This document shows, in pieces, positions 8,446 through 15,175 of a stretch of 44,209 bases of DNA. The stretch's first letter is position 1. Every line of letters starts with the position of its first letter. The notes beneath the pieces were generated by a model. That model was not told the DNA's origin. It saw only the letters and a program-made list of their open reading frames with translations, and did no database searches. The stretch is from an uncultured Prevotellaceae bacterium (GTDB lineage: Bacteria; Bacteroidota; Bacteroidia; Bacteroidales; Muribaculaceae), in the NCBI GenBank assembly GCA_900317835.1, contig ONIL01000038.1:1-44209 (forward strand), given 5' to 3'. The position numbers were made by a program, and so were the translations under genes.

Positions 8446-9090
8446 ATGAAAGTTTCTCCCTCCCTCTTGTCTGCCGACTTTGGCAACCTGGCCAAGGACA
8501 TCGACATGATCAATCGCAGCAATGCCGACCTGCTCCACCTTGACGTGATGGACGGTGTGTTTGTGCCCAATATCTCCTTCGGGTTCCCTGTCATTAAGCA
8601 CGTGCAACGCCTGTGCCAGAAGCCTCTCGACGTTCACCTGATGATTGTCGAGCCCCAAAAATTCATCCCCGAGGTGAAAGACTGCGGCGCGCGCATCATG
8701 ACCGTGCATCAGGAAGCCTGCATCCACCTCAACCGCGTGGTGCAGCAAATCCATGACGCCGGCATGCTGGCAGGCGTGTCACTCAATCCCGCGACACCCG
8801 TTGCGATGTTGAAAGACATCATTTGTGACGTGGACCTCGTGCTGCTGATGTCGGTCAACCCTGGCTTCGGCGGCCAGAAGTTTATCGTCCAAACCCTTAA
8901 CAAGGTCCGCGAGCTGCGCCAACTCATCACCCTCAACGGTTCCAACGCCGAAATTGAGATTGACGGTGGTGTGAACGATGTCACTGGCGCGCAACTCGCC
9001 CAGGCTGGAGCTGATATCCTGGTTGCCGGCAGCTACGTCTTCGGTGCAGCAGACCCACTGTCGACGATTGACGGTTTAAAAAATCTGTGA
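8446..9090 (+). CDS. rpe: Ribulose-phosphate 3-epimerase
   Basis: The 214-residue TIM-barrel enzyme has the usual family length. It interconverts ribulose 5-phosphate and xylulose 5-phosphate in the pentose phosphate pathway. The start at ATG 8446 (MKVSPSLLSADFGNL) matches the conserved family N-terminus; a longer open frame in front is not coding. Diagnostic blocks are LHLDVMDGVFVPNISFG (metal and catalytic Asp), DVHLMI, the second catalytic Asp in EIEIDGGVN, and the phosphate-binding MSVNPGFGGQKF and VAGSYVFG. It is cytoplasmic. Confidence 0.96.
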   Translation: MKVSPSLLSADFGNLAKDIDMINRSNADLLHLDVMDGVFVPNISFGFPVIKHVQRLCQKPLDVHLMIVEPQKFIPEVKDCGARIMTVHQEACIHLNRVVQQIHDAGMLAGVSLNPATPVAMLKDIICDVDLVLLMSVNPGFGGQKFIVQTLNKVRELRQLITLNGSNAEIEIDGGVNDVTGAQLAQAGADILVAGSYVFGAADPLSTIDGLKNL

Positions 9091-9096
9091 AATAAT

Positions 9097-9127
9097 TTTG
9101 TCGGGTGGAAAATTTGCCCTAACTTTG
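9097..9127 (+). promoter_or_regulatory. Consensus promoter of tRNA-Ser
   Basis: TTTG (9097-9100), 19 bases, TAACTTTG (9120-9127). Both boxes are at ideal spacing, and the tRNA begins 38 bases downstream. Confidence 0.85.
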
Positions 9128-9164
9128 CACCCGCTTTTGAGAGAAAAATCTTAAGGGCATGACT

Positions 9165-9250
9165 GGAAAGGTGCCGGAGTGGTCGATCGGGGCGGTCTCG
9201 AAAACCGTTGTACGCTTTGCGTACCGTGGGTTCGAATCCCTCCCTTTCCG
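9165..9250 (+). tRNA. tRNA-Ser (anticodon CGA)
   Basis: The acceptor stem is GGAAAGG/CCTTTCC with discriminator G. The anticodon loop CTCGAAA gives CGA. A long variable arm (TTGTACGCTTTGCGTACCG) and the T loop TTCGAAT are class II serine tRNA features. CCA is not encoded. Its last 17 bases plus one (9235-9251) are the likely attachment site used by the islands to the right. Confidence 0.95.
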
Positions 9251-9251
9251 C
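9235..9251 (+). repeat. Attachment-site core, copy 1 (tRNA-Ser 3' end)
   Basis: AATCCCTCCCTTTCCGC spans the T loop to just past the discriminator of tRNA-Ser. The same 17 bases recur exactly at 11066-11082 and 14347-14363, in the same orientation. Confidence 0.8.
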
Positions 9252-9263
9252 ACAAATTCAATG

Positions 9264-9300
9264 AACGATTAAGATGCAGTCTTAATCGTTTCATTTTTTT
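9264..9300 (+). terminator. Terminator of tRNA-Ser
   Basis: An 11-bp perfect stem AACGATTAAGA/TCTTAATCGTT with loop TGCAG is followed by TCATTTTTTT. Confidence 0.88.
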
Positions 9301-9548
9301 GTGCGTGACTTGAACTTGTTCAAAGGCATGAACAAAAGAATGAAACACAAGACACGCCAGTGTCGTTCATTGGATTTGTTGCGCCCCCGCCGGGGCGCAG
9401 AGGGATGCGCGAAGCGAATCCCGACCGTCCCTGATTCTTCCACCATGCATGCCATTGACACACTGGGTTCGCCATCGACATTCAGGTCGCTTTCGCAGCG
9501 TAGCGGAGAAAGACTCCCTCCCTTTGTGGGAGTGCTGGAGTCTTAACG
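9301..9548. other. Non-coding start of island A
   Basis: No convincing gene. The region is GC-richer than the island genes. It contains short inverted repeats (GCGCCCC-CGCC-GGGGCGC near 9384, and GACTCC...GGAGTC near 9521-9545). The last may act as terminator for the minus-strand membrane protein gene. Confidence 0.4.
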
Positions 9549-10127
9549 CTATAAGGTGTCTTGTTTCTCCTTTTCTACAAGTTCACGCAGGCGCTCGATA
9601 GGCTCATCTTTCCAACCAATATCCTTGGCATTTCCTTTCACTAGAATAATTAACAAGAAGACAAAGCACAATACAAATAATGCTATTATCAGCCAGAACA
9701 GGAAGACTCCGAACCTCTCGATGTTGGTCTCTGTAAGCATGTGGTAAATCGCATATCCGATTAGGAACAAGCCAAGAACGGCAATGAATGGGAGGCACTT
9801 GCCAATTTTGAGATTGAAGGTATCATTTAGGCTCAACATTTCTTCTGCGTTATTGGCCTTGACTATCTTTTTAGCCTTTAGAGAGAATAGAACCTTTTCA
9901 AGAGATATCACCAAGGTGATGGCAAACGCTAAGACAAATGATATGGATTCACCCTTAGTAAAGAAGAGATAACCTTCAAAAATGATTATTGCTAAGCATA
10001 TTAGAGCCAAGACGATGCCAATAACAAAATCATATTTTGCCTTTTGAGCATATTCTTCTTTGATTTTTTCAAACAACTCATCCTTGCTGAGATTTTCAAA
10101 TTTTATCTTCTTCATAATCGTATCCAT
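9549..10127 (-). CDS. Four-helix integral membrane protein, function unknown
   Basis: The 192-residue protein has a charged helical N-terminus (KFENLSKDELFEKIKEEYAQ) and four hydrophobic segments at about residues 34-54, 61-79, 109-130 and 139-165. It ends with a charged C-terminus containing WKDEPIERLRELVEKEKQ. AT-rich composition differs from the core genes to its left and fits an acquired island. ATG 10127 or ATG 10115 (MKKIKF) could be the start; the promoter lies right behind the first. No family recognised. The position next to a toxin-antitoxin pair in a mobile island gives no firm functional hint. Confidence 0.8.
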   Translation of the reverse strand: MDTIMKKIKFENLSKDELFEKIKEEYAQKAKYDFVIGIVLALICLAIIIFEGYLFFTKGESISFVLAFAITLVISLEKVLFSLKAKKIVKANNAEEMLSLNDTFNLKIGKCLPFIAVLGLFLIGYAIYHMLTETNIERFGVFLFWLIIALFVLCFVFLLIILVKGNAKDIGWKDEPIERLRELVEKEKQDTL

Positions 10128-10140
10128 TTAATGTTTGTGA

Positions 10141-10172
10141 CAAAGTTATGGAGCATTAACAAGAGAAACAAA
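10141..10172 (-). promoter_or_regulatory. Promoter of the four-helix membrane protein gene
   Basis: On the minus strand TTTG (10169-10172), 20 bases, TAACTTTG (10141-10148). The box ends 13 bases before ATG 10127, leaving a very short leader if that start is used. Confidence 0.75.
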
Positions 10173-10275
10173 TTAATATCCACAAAAAAAGACTATAACT
10201 CGTCTTTTTTTCCAAAATGTGTCCAATTATTTTACGTTTTCACCATCAAAAACTGTCGCAAAGCACTTACTTCGT

Positions 10276-10548
10276 TTAAAACAGATCTGAATGAGTGCCT
10301 GTGCCTGTGAACAGTAATGTCAATTCTGTATCATTCTGCTCCCAAATCAACAGCCAATCGGGTTTCAAGTGACACTCCCAGCATCCGCCATAATCGCCAG
10401 ATAATTTATGCGAACGATAAGACTCAGGAAGTTTGCCTTCTGCTTCAAGCAATCGGATGGCAGTCTTGAGCAGTTCCATATCGTAACCGCGCTTGCGACA
10501 ACGTTCCGTGTCCTTGCGGAACGTCTTAGTCATGCGAATCTTGTACAT
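10276..10548 (-). CDS. YafQ-family type II toxin (mRNA interferase)
   Basis: The 90-residue RelE/YafQ-fold protein has all residues known to matter in E. coli YafQ in equivalent positions: His47 (SHKL), His60, Asp64 and Trp65 (ECHLKPDWLLIW), His86 and Phe90 (GTHSDLF at the C-terminus). YafQ toxins cleave mRNA on the ribosome. The start lies 2 bases after the upstream antitoxin stop, the usual antitoxin-first order. Residues are intact, so the toxin is probably active. Confidence 0.93.
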   Translation of the reverse strand: MYKIRMTKTFRKDTERCRKRGYDMELLKTAIRLLEAEGKLPESYRSHKLSGDYGGCWECHLKPDWLLIWEQNDTELTLLFTGTGTHSDLF

Positions 10549-10550
10549 AC

Positions 10551-10754
10551 CTATATGCCTAATGATTCAAACATTTCCTCTGATGAATCAAAAGATTCTA
10601 TACGACCCGCCTTCTTGTCTTCCTGAGAACGAATATAACTGCTCTTGGATTTCGAGGGGACACGTTGCACGATCACTCCTAATGCACGGAGATAGTTCAT
10701 GAGGGCTTTCCCCCATGATGAACGCTCATTCACTGTAATTGTATAGGTTGCCAT
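10551..10754 (-). CDS. Antitoxin partner of the YafQ-type toxin
   Basis: The 67-residue protein lies immediately upstream of the toxin gene and shares its promoter. The N-terminal strand-like ATYTITVNERSSWGKALMNYL could form the DNA-binding part. The polar C-terminal half (SQEDKKAGRIESFDSSEEMF) is expected to wrap the toxin. It does not show the DinJ/RelB sequence normally paired with YafQ, so the assignment rests on gene order and size. It likely represses its own promoter together with the toxin. Confidence 0.75.
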   Translation of the reverse strand: MATYTITVNERSSWGKALMNYLRALGVIVQRVPSKSKSSYIRSQEDKKAGRIESFDSSEEMFESLGI

Positions 10755-10777
10755 TGTCTTTTTGTTTATTAGTCTTG

Positions 10778-10785
10778 CAAAGTTA
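10778..10785 (-). promoter_or_regulatory. Promoter -7 box of the toxin-antitoxin operon
   Basis: TAACTTTG on the minus strand, 23 bases before the antitoxin ATG at 10754. Confidence 0.6.
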
Positions 10786-10920
10786 TATATTTTTCTTTTA
10801 TAACAGCAATACTAATGCCATAATTTTGAAAAACGCTCTTAAAGAAGTATTTTTGCACACTGAAACTCCAGTTTAAAGATGATTTCATCTGAATAAATGA
10901 GGAAAAATCAGGCTACTCGA

Positions 10921-11083
10921 AGCGTTAAAATGCGTTTTTTTCAAGTGGTTAAGTGGTAATTAAGGTCGGACGATTTTCGGACGATAGTAGTTAAATTAGG
11001 CACCTTCTCAAAATGCTAACATGCTGATTATCAATATCTGTTACAGAACAATTTGTGAGGTATTTAATCCCTCCCTTTCCGCT
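10921..11083 (+). repeat. Island-end repeat, copy 1
   Basis: About 163 bp, imperfectly repeated at 14201-14364 (roughly four-fifths identical by eye). Both copies contain a TCGGACGATTTTC motif, AGTTAAAT, CTGATTATCAATA and the final 17-bp tRNA-Ser core. It looks like the conserved end of an integrated element, including probable integrase arm sites. Weaker similarity continues upstream around a TAnnTTTG box. Confidence 0.75.
11066..11082 (+). repeat. Attachment-site core, copy 2
   Basis: Exact copy of the tRNA-Ser 3' end core AATCCCTCCCTTTCCGC, here not part of a tRNA. It marks the boundary between islands A and B. Confidence 0.8.
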
Positions 11084-11089
11084 AAAAAC

Positions 11090-11122
11090 GGGTTATTTGT
11101 CTGTAAGCCAGACAAATAACCC
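11090..11122 (-). terminator. Terminator of the outer-membrane receptor gene
   Basis: A perfect 14-bp stem GGGTTATTTGTCTG/CAGACAAATAACCC with a 5-base loop. On the minus strand it is followed by GTTTTTAG. Confidence 0.8.
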
Positions 11123-11183
11123 TATCTTTGTAAATTTATTCGGACGATAATTTTTTCTTTCGTGAAACTAGCTATTTTTCCCC

Positions 11184-13235
11184 TCATCGGGTTATGATTC
11201 CATTGTCAGAGTCTTTTAGATTAATCGTTTTATCTACCGACTGATGTTTTCGACCTCTGCTTAATCGCCATGATATGTTGAGTGATACACTGCTGCCGCT
11301 CTCTCTATTGATATGGACAGAATGCTTGTAAAGATTCCGGTTTAGGATCTCGCTTTCAGCGGACTTATAGTTCTTGATGAACGGATTTGACAATGAGAGT
11401 GAGAATTGCCAATCCCCATAGTTATAGGAGCACTGCAAAGCTGTATAAGCTCCGTTATATCCCTTTGTCTCTCCCTCTAAGAATCGAAAGCCATTGTCCG
11501 CGTAAGCCAGTAAAGTGAATTTTCCGAGATATGCTGTGATACCTGCTGAATAGATCCACGATGTATAGCAATGCGTATAGTCAAAGCCATAGTTGAAGCA
11601 ACGCATCATTCCTCCGTTTGCATTAATTTGTAGTTTCTCGGGGGTAATCCAATAACTTGCGTATACCATTGTATTTAATAAGTTAATGGCCTTCTGATTT
11701 ATCTGTGTATAGATGAACTTGTCATCAGCGGTGCGCTCGTAGTGTGCCATATTGGGTTTATTGCAATGTCTGTAGAATCCTTCGGCAAATGCACTCCAGC
11801 GATCATCGTTATAAGACAGGCGCAATGTATGTTCAGTGTTTCGACTCGGCTTGAGGTCGGGGTTACCCACCGTGAATTCCATGCTGTTTGTCTGAATTGT
11901 TGCATCGCTGATCATGGCAATCCGCGACGCACGTTCTTTCATCTCGAAGGTATAGCTTAGTTGTATCCCATTAATGATATCATAAGCCAATGTTGCCTTG
12001 GGGCGGAATGTACAGAAGTCGTAGCTATGCTCATTTTGATTGTAGTGTATAAAGCTTGCTCCCAAACCAATTGAATAGCGTAAGTCCTTGAATGAGCCCT
12101 TTAACTCGCTGAAGGCATATACATTATTTTGATTCAACTCTGTCAGGGCGAAGGCGTCGCCTGTATAATCATTTTTCGTGTATTTGTAGCGATAGTTCAC
12201 TCCTGCAGATAATGTGAAGGGATTCAGTCGGTTTTCGTAAACTATTTCAGATAAAGCAGAGACCGTCTTGCCATCTACGTCATATTGATAAGGTGCACCT
12301 TCATCATAGTAATTGCTGCTCTTCGTGGCGATGTATGTACCGACAGCATTTGCCGTGATTGACTGTCGCGGAGTGAGTTGGCGGAAGAAGTACAAGTCGA
12401 GGACAGGTGAACTGGATTTGCCGTTTTCTCTGTTAGTTGAACTATATCGGTTTGTGCCATCAATGATGTCTTTGATTGAATAACCGCCTGGATTCTTATT
12501 CAGACTTTCACTCAAGGATGCCTGAAAGACGTATGCTGTGGAATCTGCCAGATTGTAGGTCAGCTTCATATCAGGGCTGTGTGCTTTTCTGAGAGTCTCA
12601 ACATCATCACGCTCTATAGTATGGATGTCACCATTATTCAAGGTATATTCGGCCAATTCAGTTTCCTTCGTCCCATTCAATTTATATCCACTATAATCGT
12701 AGGTGACAATGAACTCGCTCTTCTTATGGTTCCATTTGCCATATACAGTACCATCACCTTGCCAAGAGGTGAGAGTGGAAGTAACGTCAGCGCCTAACGT
12801 ATAACCAGAGTCATTGCGCTTGGTGATAATGTTGATGACGTAGGCCACATCTTCTCCATAACGTACACCAGGTTTGTCAATGAAGTCAATTTTGTTGATG
12901 AGTTTGGGATCAAGTGCCAGCATTTCCTCTCTGCCGACAATGATACCATTGATTCTAAGTTGCACTTTGCCTCTACCATCTATTGCAGTAATAGAATGTG
13001 CTGTACCATCAATACGCAGGTTAGGCAACGAGAGTTTCTGAAGAAGGCCATAACCGTTGTTTGAGGCATTCTTCTGGGCAACTGTAGGAAATATCGTCTG
13101 GCCGTCAGCCTTGCTGACGACCTTGGGAGCCTTGACGATGACTTCATCAAGAGTAACAGTCTTGTCTTCATTCTGCGCAATGGCAGATATGGAAGAAACA
13201 CAAAAGAGAACCAATAAAATAAATAATTGTTTCAT
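11184..13235 (-). CDS. TonB-dependent-receptor-like outer-membrane beta-barrel protein
   Basis: 683 residues. The signal peptide MKQLFILLVLFCVSSISAIAQ is followed by a plug-like region (TLDEVIVKAPKVVSKADGQT, then LRIDGTAHSITAIDGRGKVQLRINGI split across 75-100, and INKIDFIDKPGVRYG). A long alternating beta-strand region rich in aromatic residues runs to the C-terminus. This is the Bacteroidetes outer-membrane beta-barrel family related to TonB-dependent receptors. It lacks the N-terminal carboxypeptidase-like domain of SusC and is shorter. It probably imports, or senses, a ligand at the outer membrane. The winged-helix regulator gene lies 115 bases upstream on the same strand. Confidence 0.85.
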   Translation of the reverse strand: MKQLFILLVLFCVSSISAIAQNEDKTVTLDEVIVKAPKVVSKADGQTIFPTVAQKNASNNGYGLLQKLSLPNLRIDGTAHSITAIDGRGKVQLRINGIIVGREEMLALDPKLINKIDFIDKPGVRYGEDVAYVINIITKRNDSGYTLGADVTSTLTSWQGDGTVYGKWNHKKSEFIVTYDYSGYKLNGTKETELAEYTLNNGDIHTIERDDVETLRKAHSPDMKLTYNLADSTAYVFQASLSESLNKNPGGYSIKDIIDGTNRYSSTNRENGKSSSPVLDLYFFRQLTPRQSITANAVGTYIATKSSNYYDEGAPYQYDVDGKTVSALSEIVYENRLNPFTLSAGVNYRYKYTKNDYTGDAFALTELNQNNVYAFSELKGSFKDLRYSIGLGASFIHYNQNEHSYDFCTFRPKATLAYDIINGIQLSYTFEMKERASRIAMISDATIQTNSMEFTVGNPDLKPSRNTEHTLRLSYNDDRWSAFAEGFYRHCNKPNMAHYERTADDKFIYTQINQKAINLLNTMVYASYWITPEKLQINANGGMMRCFNYGFDYTHCYTSWIYSAGITAYLGKFTLLAYADNGFRFLEGETKGYNGAYTALQCSYNYGDWQFSLSLSNPFIKNYKSAESEILNRNLYKHSVHINRESGSSVSLNISWRLSRGRKHQSVDKTINLKDSDNGIITR

Positions 13236-13262
13236 TGCATCGAATTGTATTGATTATCGATG

Positions 13263-13270
13263 CAAAGGTA
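13263..13270 (-). promoter_or_regulatory. Promoter -7 box of the receptor gene
   Basis: TACCTTTG on the minus strand, 27 bases before ATG 13235. No clear TTTG upstream, so it may need an activator. Confidence 0.6.
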
Positions 13271-13350
13271 TTAAGGAGTTAGAATCATGCCGAAGATATT
13301 ACCTGGCATGTTCCCGATATGTATCTGACATTTGTCTGACATCAAAACAA

Positions 13351-14025
13351 CTATTTGATTTTCAACATATAGCTCTTACCTCTATCAGACTCGATTTTTA
13401 AGTTACTATTCGCTTCTAAGATGGGTTTTACTCGTTTGATAAGAGTATAAAGCGTGTCGCTGGCATCGGGTTTCTTTGGCCACAGACGGTCACAAATTTC
13501 CTGCTTGGATAGTGAATGAGATTCTGCCATCATAAACATCTCCATAAGGGAATGCTGCATCGGAGTGAAGTGAATAGGCTCACCCTTTGCCGTAATGAAT
13601 TTGTCGTTGGCGAATACAATGCCACCATAGCTCAGTGCTTCGGCAAACATCTCAGGCTTAAACCTGCGTACATACCACAGGCTGCACATCATCCATAGAA
13701 TGCCGGCAAACAATAATGCCCCAGATGCCCGCTGGTCAGAAAGCTTCAGTATGGTCATAATGTCGCAATTAGGCTGCGCCACCATCTGCGTCTCCTGACG
13801 GCCAGCTCTTCTTACGGATGTCATGGCAATGCATGCGGTATTTTTCAGTTCGGCTATGGTGAGATGACTACGATAACAGCGGATAGTATCGGCATTGATC
13901 ACATCTGTCGGCATTTCGGCAAGAGTGAGCTTCAGTGCATTGTTTACATCTCGTTAGCTGCTTATGCTTGAACATAACGCACAAAGCATTATGAAAACGA
14001 ATATGACGAAAGGAAGTTTCTTCAT
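13351..14025 (-). pseudogene. Membrane-anchored winged-helix regulator interrupted by an in-frame stop
   Basis: Reading from ATG 14025 gives a signal-peptide-like MKKLPFVIFVFIMLCALCSS, then TAA at 13956-13954 (codon 24), then the same frame continues open for about 200 codons to 13351. The continuation has a periplasmic-type stretch with conserved-looking INADTIRCYRSHLTIAEL, one transmembrane segment (ASGALLFAGILWMMCSLWYV) and a C-terminal OmpR/PhoB-like winged helix (HFTPMQHSLMEMFMM, SLSKQEICDRLW, TLYTLIKRVKPIL). An internal ATG at 13914 could still yield 187 residues without the signal peptide. Intact, it would sense in the periplasm and bind DNA in the cytoplasm, likely controlling the receptor gene behind it. 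The rest is undamaged, so the change is recent or a base error. Confidence 0.68.
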
Positions 14026-14079
14026 CTGTCTGAATTCTTATTTATTGGTATTAAACGTTTCAAATGTGTTTTAATTATG

Positions 14080-14087
14080 CAAAGTTA
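14080..14087 (-). promoter_or_regulatory. Promoter -7 box of the regulator gene
   Basis: TAACTTTG on the minus strand, 54 bases before ATG 14025. Its position supports 14025 as the original gene start. Confidence 0.6.
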
Positions 14088-14200
14088 AATATAATTCTGA
14101 TATTATTGCAACTCGCATACTACTATTTTGAAAACATGCCTAATATAGTACCTTTGCATACAGAATCAACTGAGAAATGTAAGAAATGAAGACCACATGA

Positions 14201-14364
14201 AACGTTAAAATACGTTTATAGCCAAGTAGTTAAGTGGTAATTAACGTCGGACGATTTTCGCACGACAATAGTTAAATTCAGCACCTTTTCAAAATGCTAA
14301 CTCACTGATTATCAATAGCCGTTACCAAACAATTTTTAGGGTATTTAATCCCTCCCTTTCCGCT
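14201..14364 (+). repeat. Island-end repeat, copy 2
   Basis: Partner of 10921-11083 in the same orientation, with the same length and order of motifs, ending in the tRNA-Ser core. It marks the right end of island B. Confidence 0.75.
14347..14363 (+). repeat. Attachment-site core, copy 3
   Basis: Third exact copy of AATCCCTCCCTTTCCGC, the apparent right boundary of the whole tRNA-Ser island region. Confidence 0.8.
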
Positions 14365-14573
14365 GAAATGAAAAAGAAGTCTTTTTGATATGAACCCCGT
14401 CTTTTCTTATACACATGGTATGCCCGTTGTTCCCAGTACACTTACTGCTTCATCATTATATGCAAGAATATCGAATTATTCGTTAAAAACGCTCTATCAC
14501 CATCAGTAATCATCGGTGATTTACCACTCCTAAAAAAGATTGTGCGATAGTTTTTAACAAAATCGGTATAAAT
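14364..14573. other. Intergenic stretch right of the islands
   Basis: No gene seen. It contains an imperfect inverted repeat whose ends GTTAAAAAC (14482) and GTTTTTAAC (to 14558) bracket 59 bases and an inner ATCACC/GGTGAT pair. Beyond this I see nothing. Confidence 0.35.
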
Positions 14574-14605
14574 TTTGCTTTTGTGTTAGAGTTGCAGTAA
14601 TTTTG
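14574..14605 (+). promoter_or_regulatory. Consensus promoter of the dCMP deaminase gene
   Basis: TTTG (14574-14577), 20 bases, TAATTTTG (14598-14605), 19 bases before ATG 14625. Confidence 0.8.
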
Positions 14606-14624
14606 CAGATTGAAACTGAAATCA

Positions 14625-15143
14625 ATGGACGCACGCGAGAAAAAACAGATGCTACTGGACAGCCGATACCTGCGCATGACACAGATATGGGCCGAGAATT
14701 CCTATTGTCGACGCCGTCAGGTGGGCGCGCTGCTGGTAAAGGACAAAATGATCATCAGCGATGGCTACAACGGCACACCGTCAGGATTTGAGAACGTGTG
14801 TGAGGAGGACGACCACACCAAGCCCTATGTGCTGCATGCCGAGGCCAATGCCATCACCAAGGTGGCCCGCAGCAACAACAGCAGCGACGGAGCGACGCTC
14901 TACATCACGACGTCGCCGTGCATGGAGTGCAGCAAGCTCATTATCCAGGCAGGCATTTCCCGCGTGGTTTTCGGCGAGTACTACCGCATGCATGATGGCG
15001 TTGACCTGCTGTGCCGCGCCGGCATCGAAGTGGTCCACCTGTGGGAGCACGATGGTGAGTACCATCCTGTTGCTCTCACCAACGACAACAGCGAGTCCCA
15101 CTATCAGGAAGTGGAGAGGTCCCTGACCATAACGACGAAATAA
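14625..15143 (+). CDS. dCMP deaminase (zinc-dependent deoxycytidylate deaminase)
   Basis: 172 residues from ATG 14625; an upstream TTG at 14610 would overlap the promoter. The zinc and catalytic motif HAEANAI (His71, Glu73) and the second zinc motif PCMECSK (Cys99, Cys102) are intact. YCRRRQVGALLVKD and DGYNGTPSGFENVCEE are the substrate blocks of dCMP deaminases of the ComEB/T4 type. The enzyme converts dCMP to dUMP for thymidylate synthesis. An S41 protease gene follows after 32 bases and may be cotranscribed. Confidence 0.92.
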   Translation: MDAREKKQMLLDSRYLRMTQIWAENSYCRRRQVGALLVKDKMIISDGYNGTPSGFENVCEEDDHTKPYVLHAEANAITKVARSNNSSDGATLYITTSPCMECSKLIIQAGISRVVFGEYYRMHDGVDLLCRAGIEVVHLWEHDGEYHPVALTNDNSESHYQEVERSLTITTK

Positions 15144-15175
15144 CCAACCTAACACGATACTCACCCTTGCACAAC

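Noticed and set aside
9301-9546. 81-codon plus-strand open frame behind tRNA-Ser
   Set aside because: It begins at the terminator of the tRNA, has no initiation context and reads through hairpin-forming sequence; composition is not protein-like.
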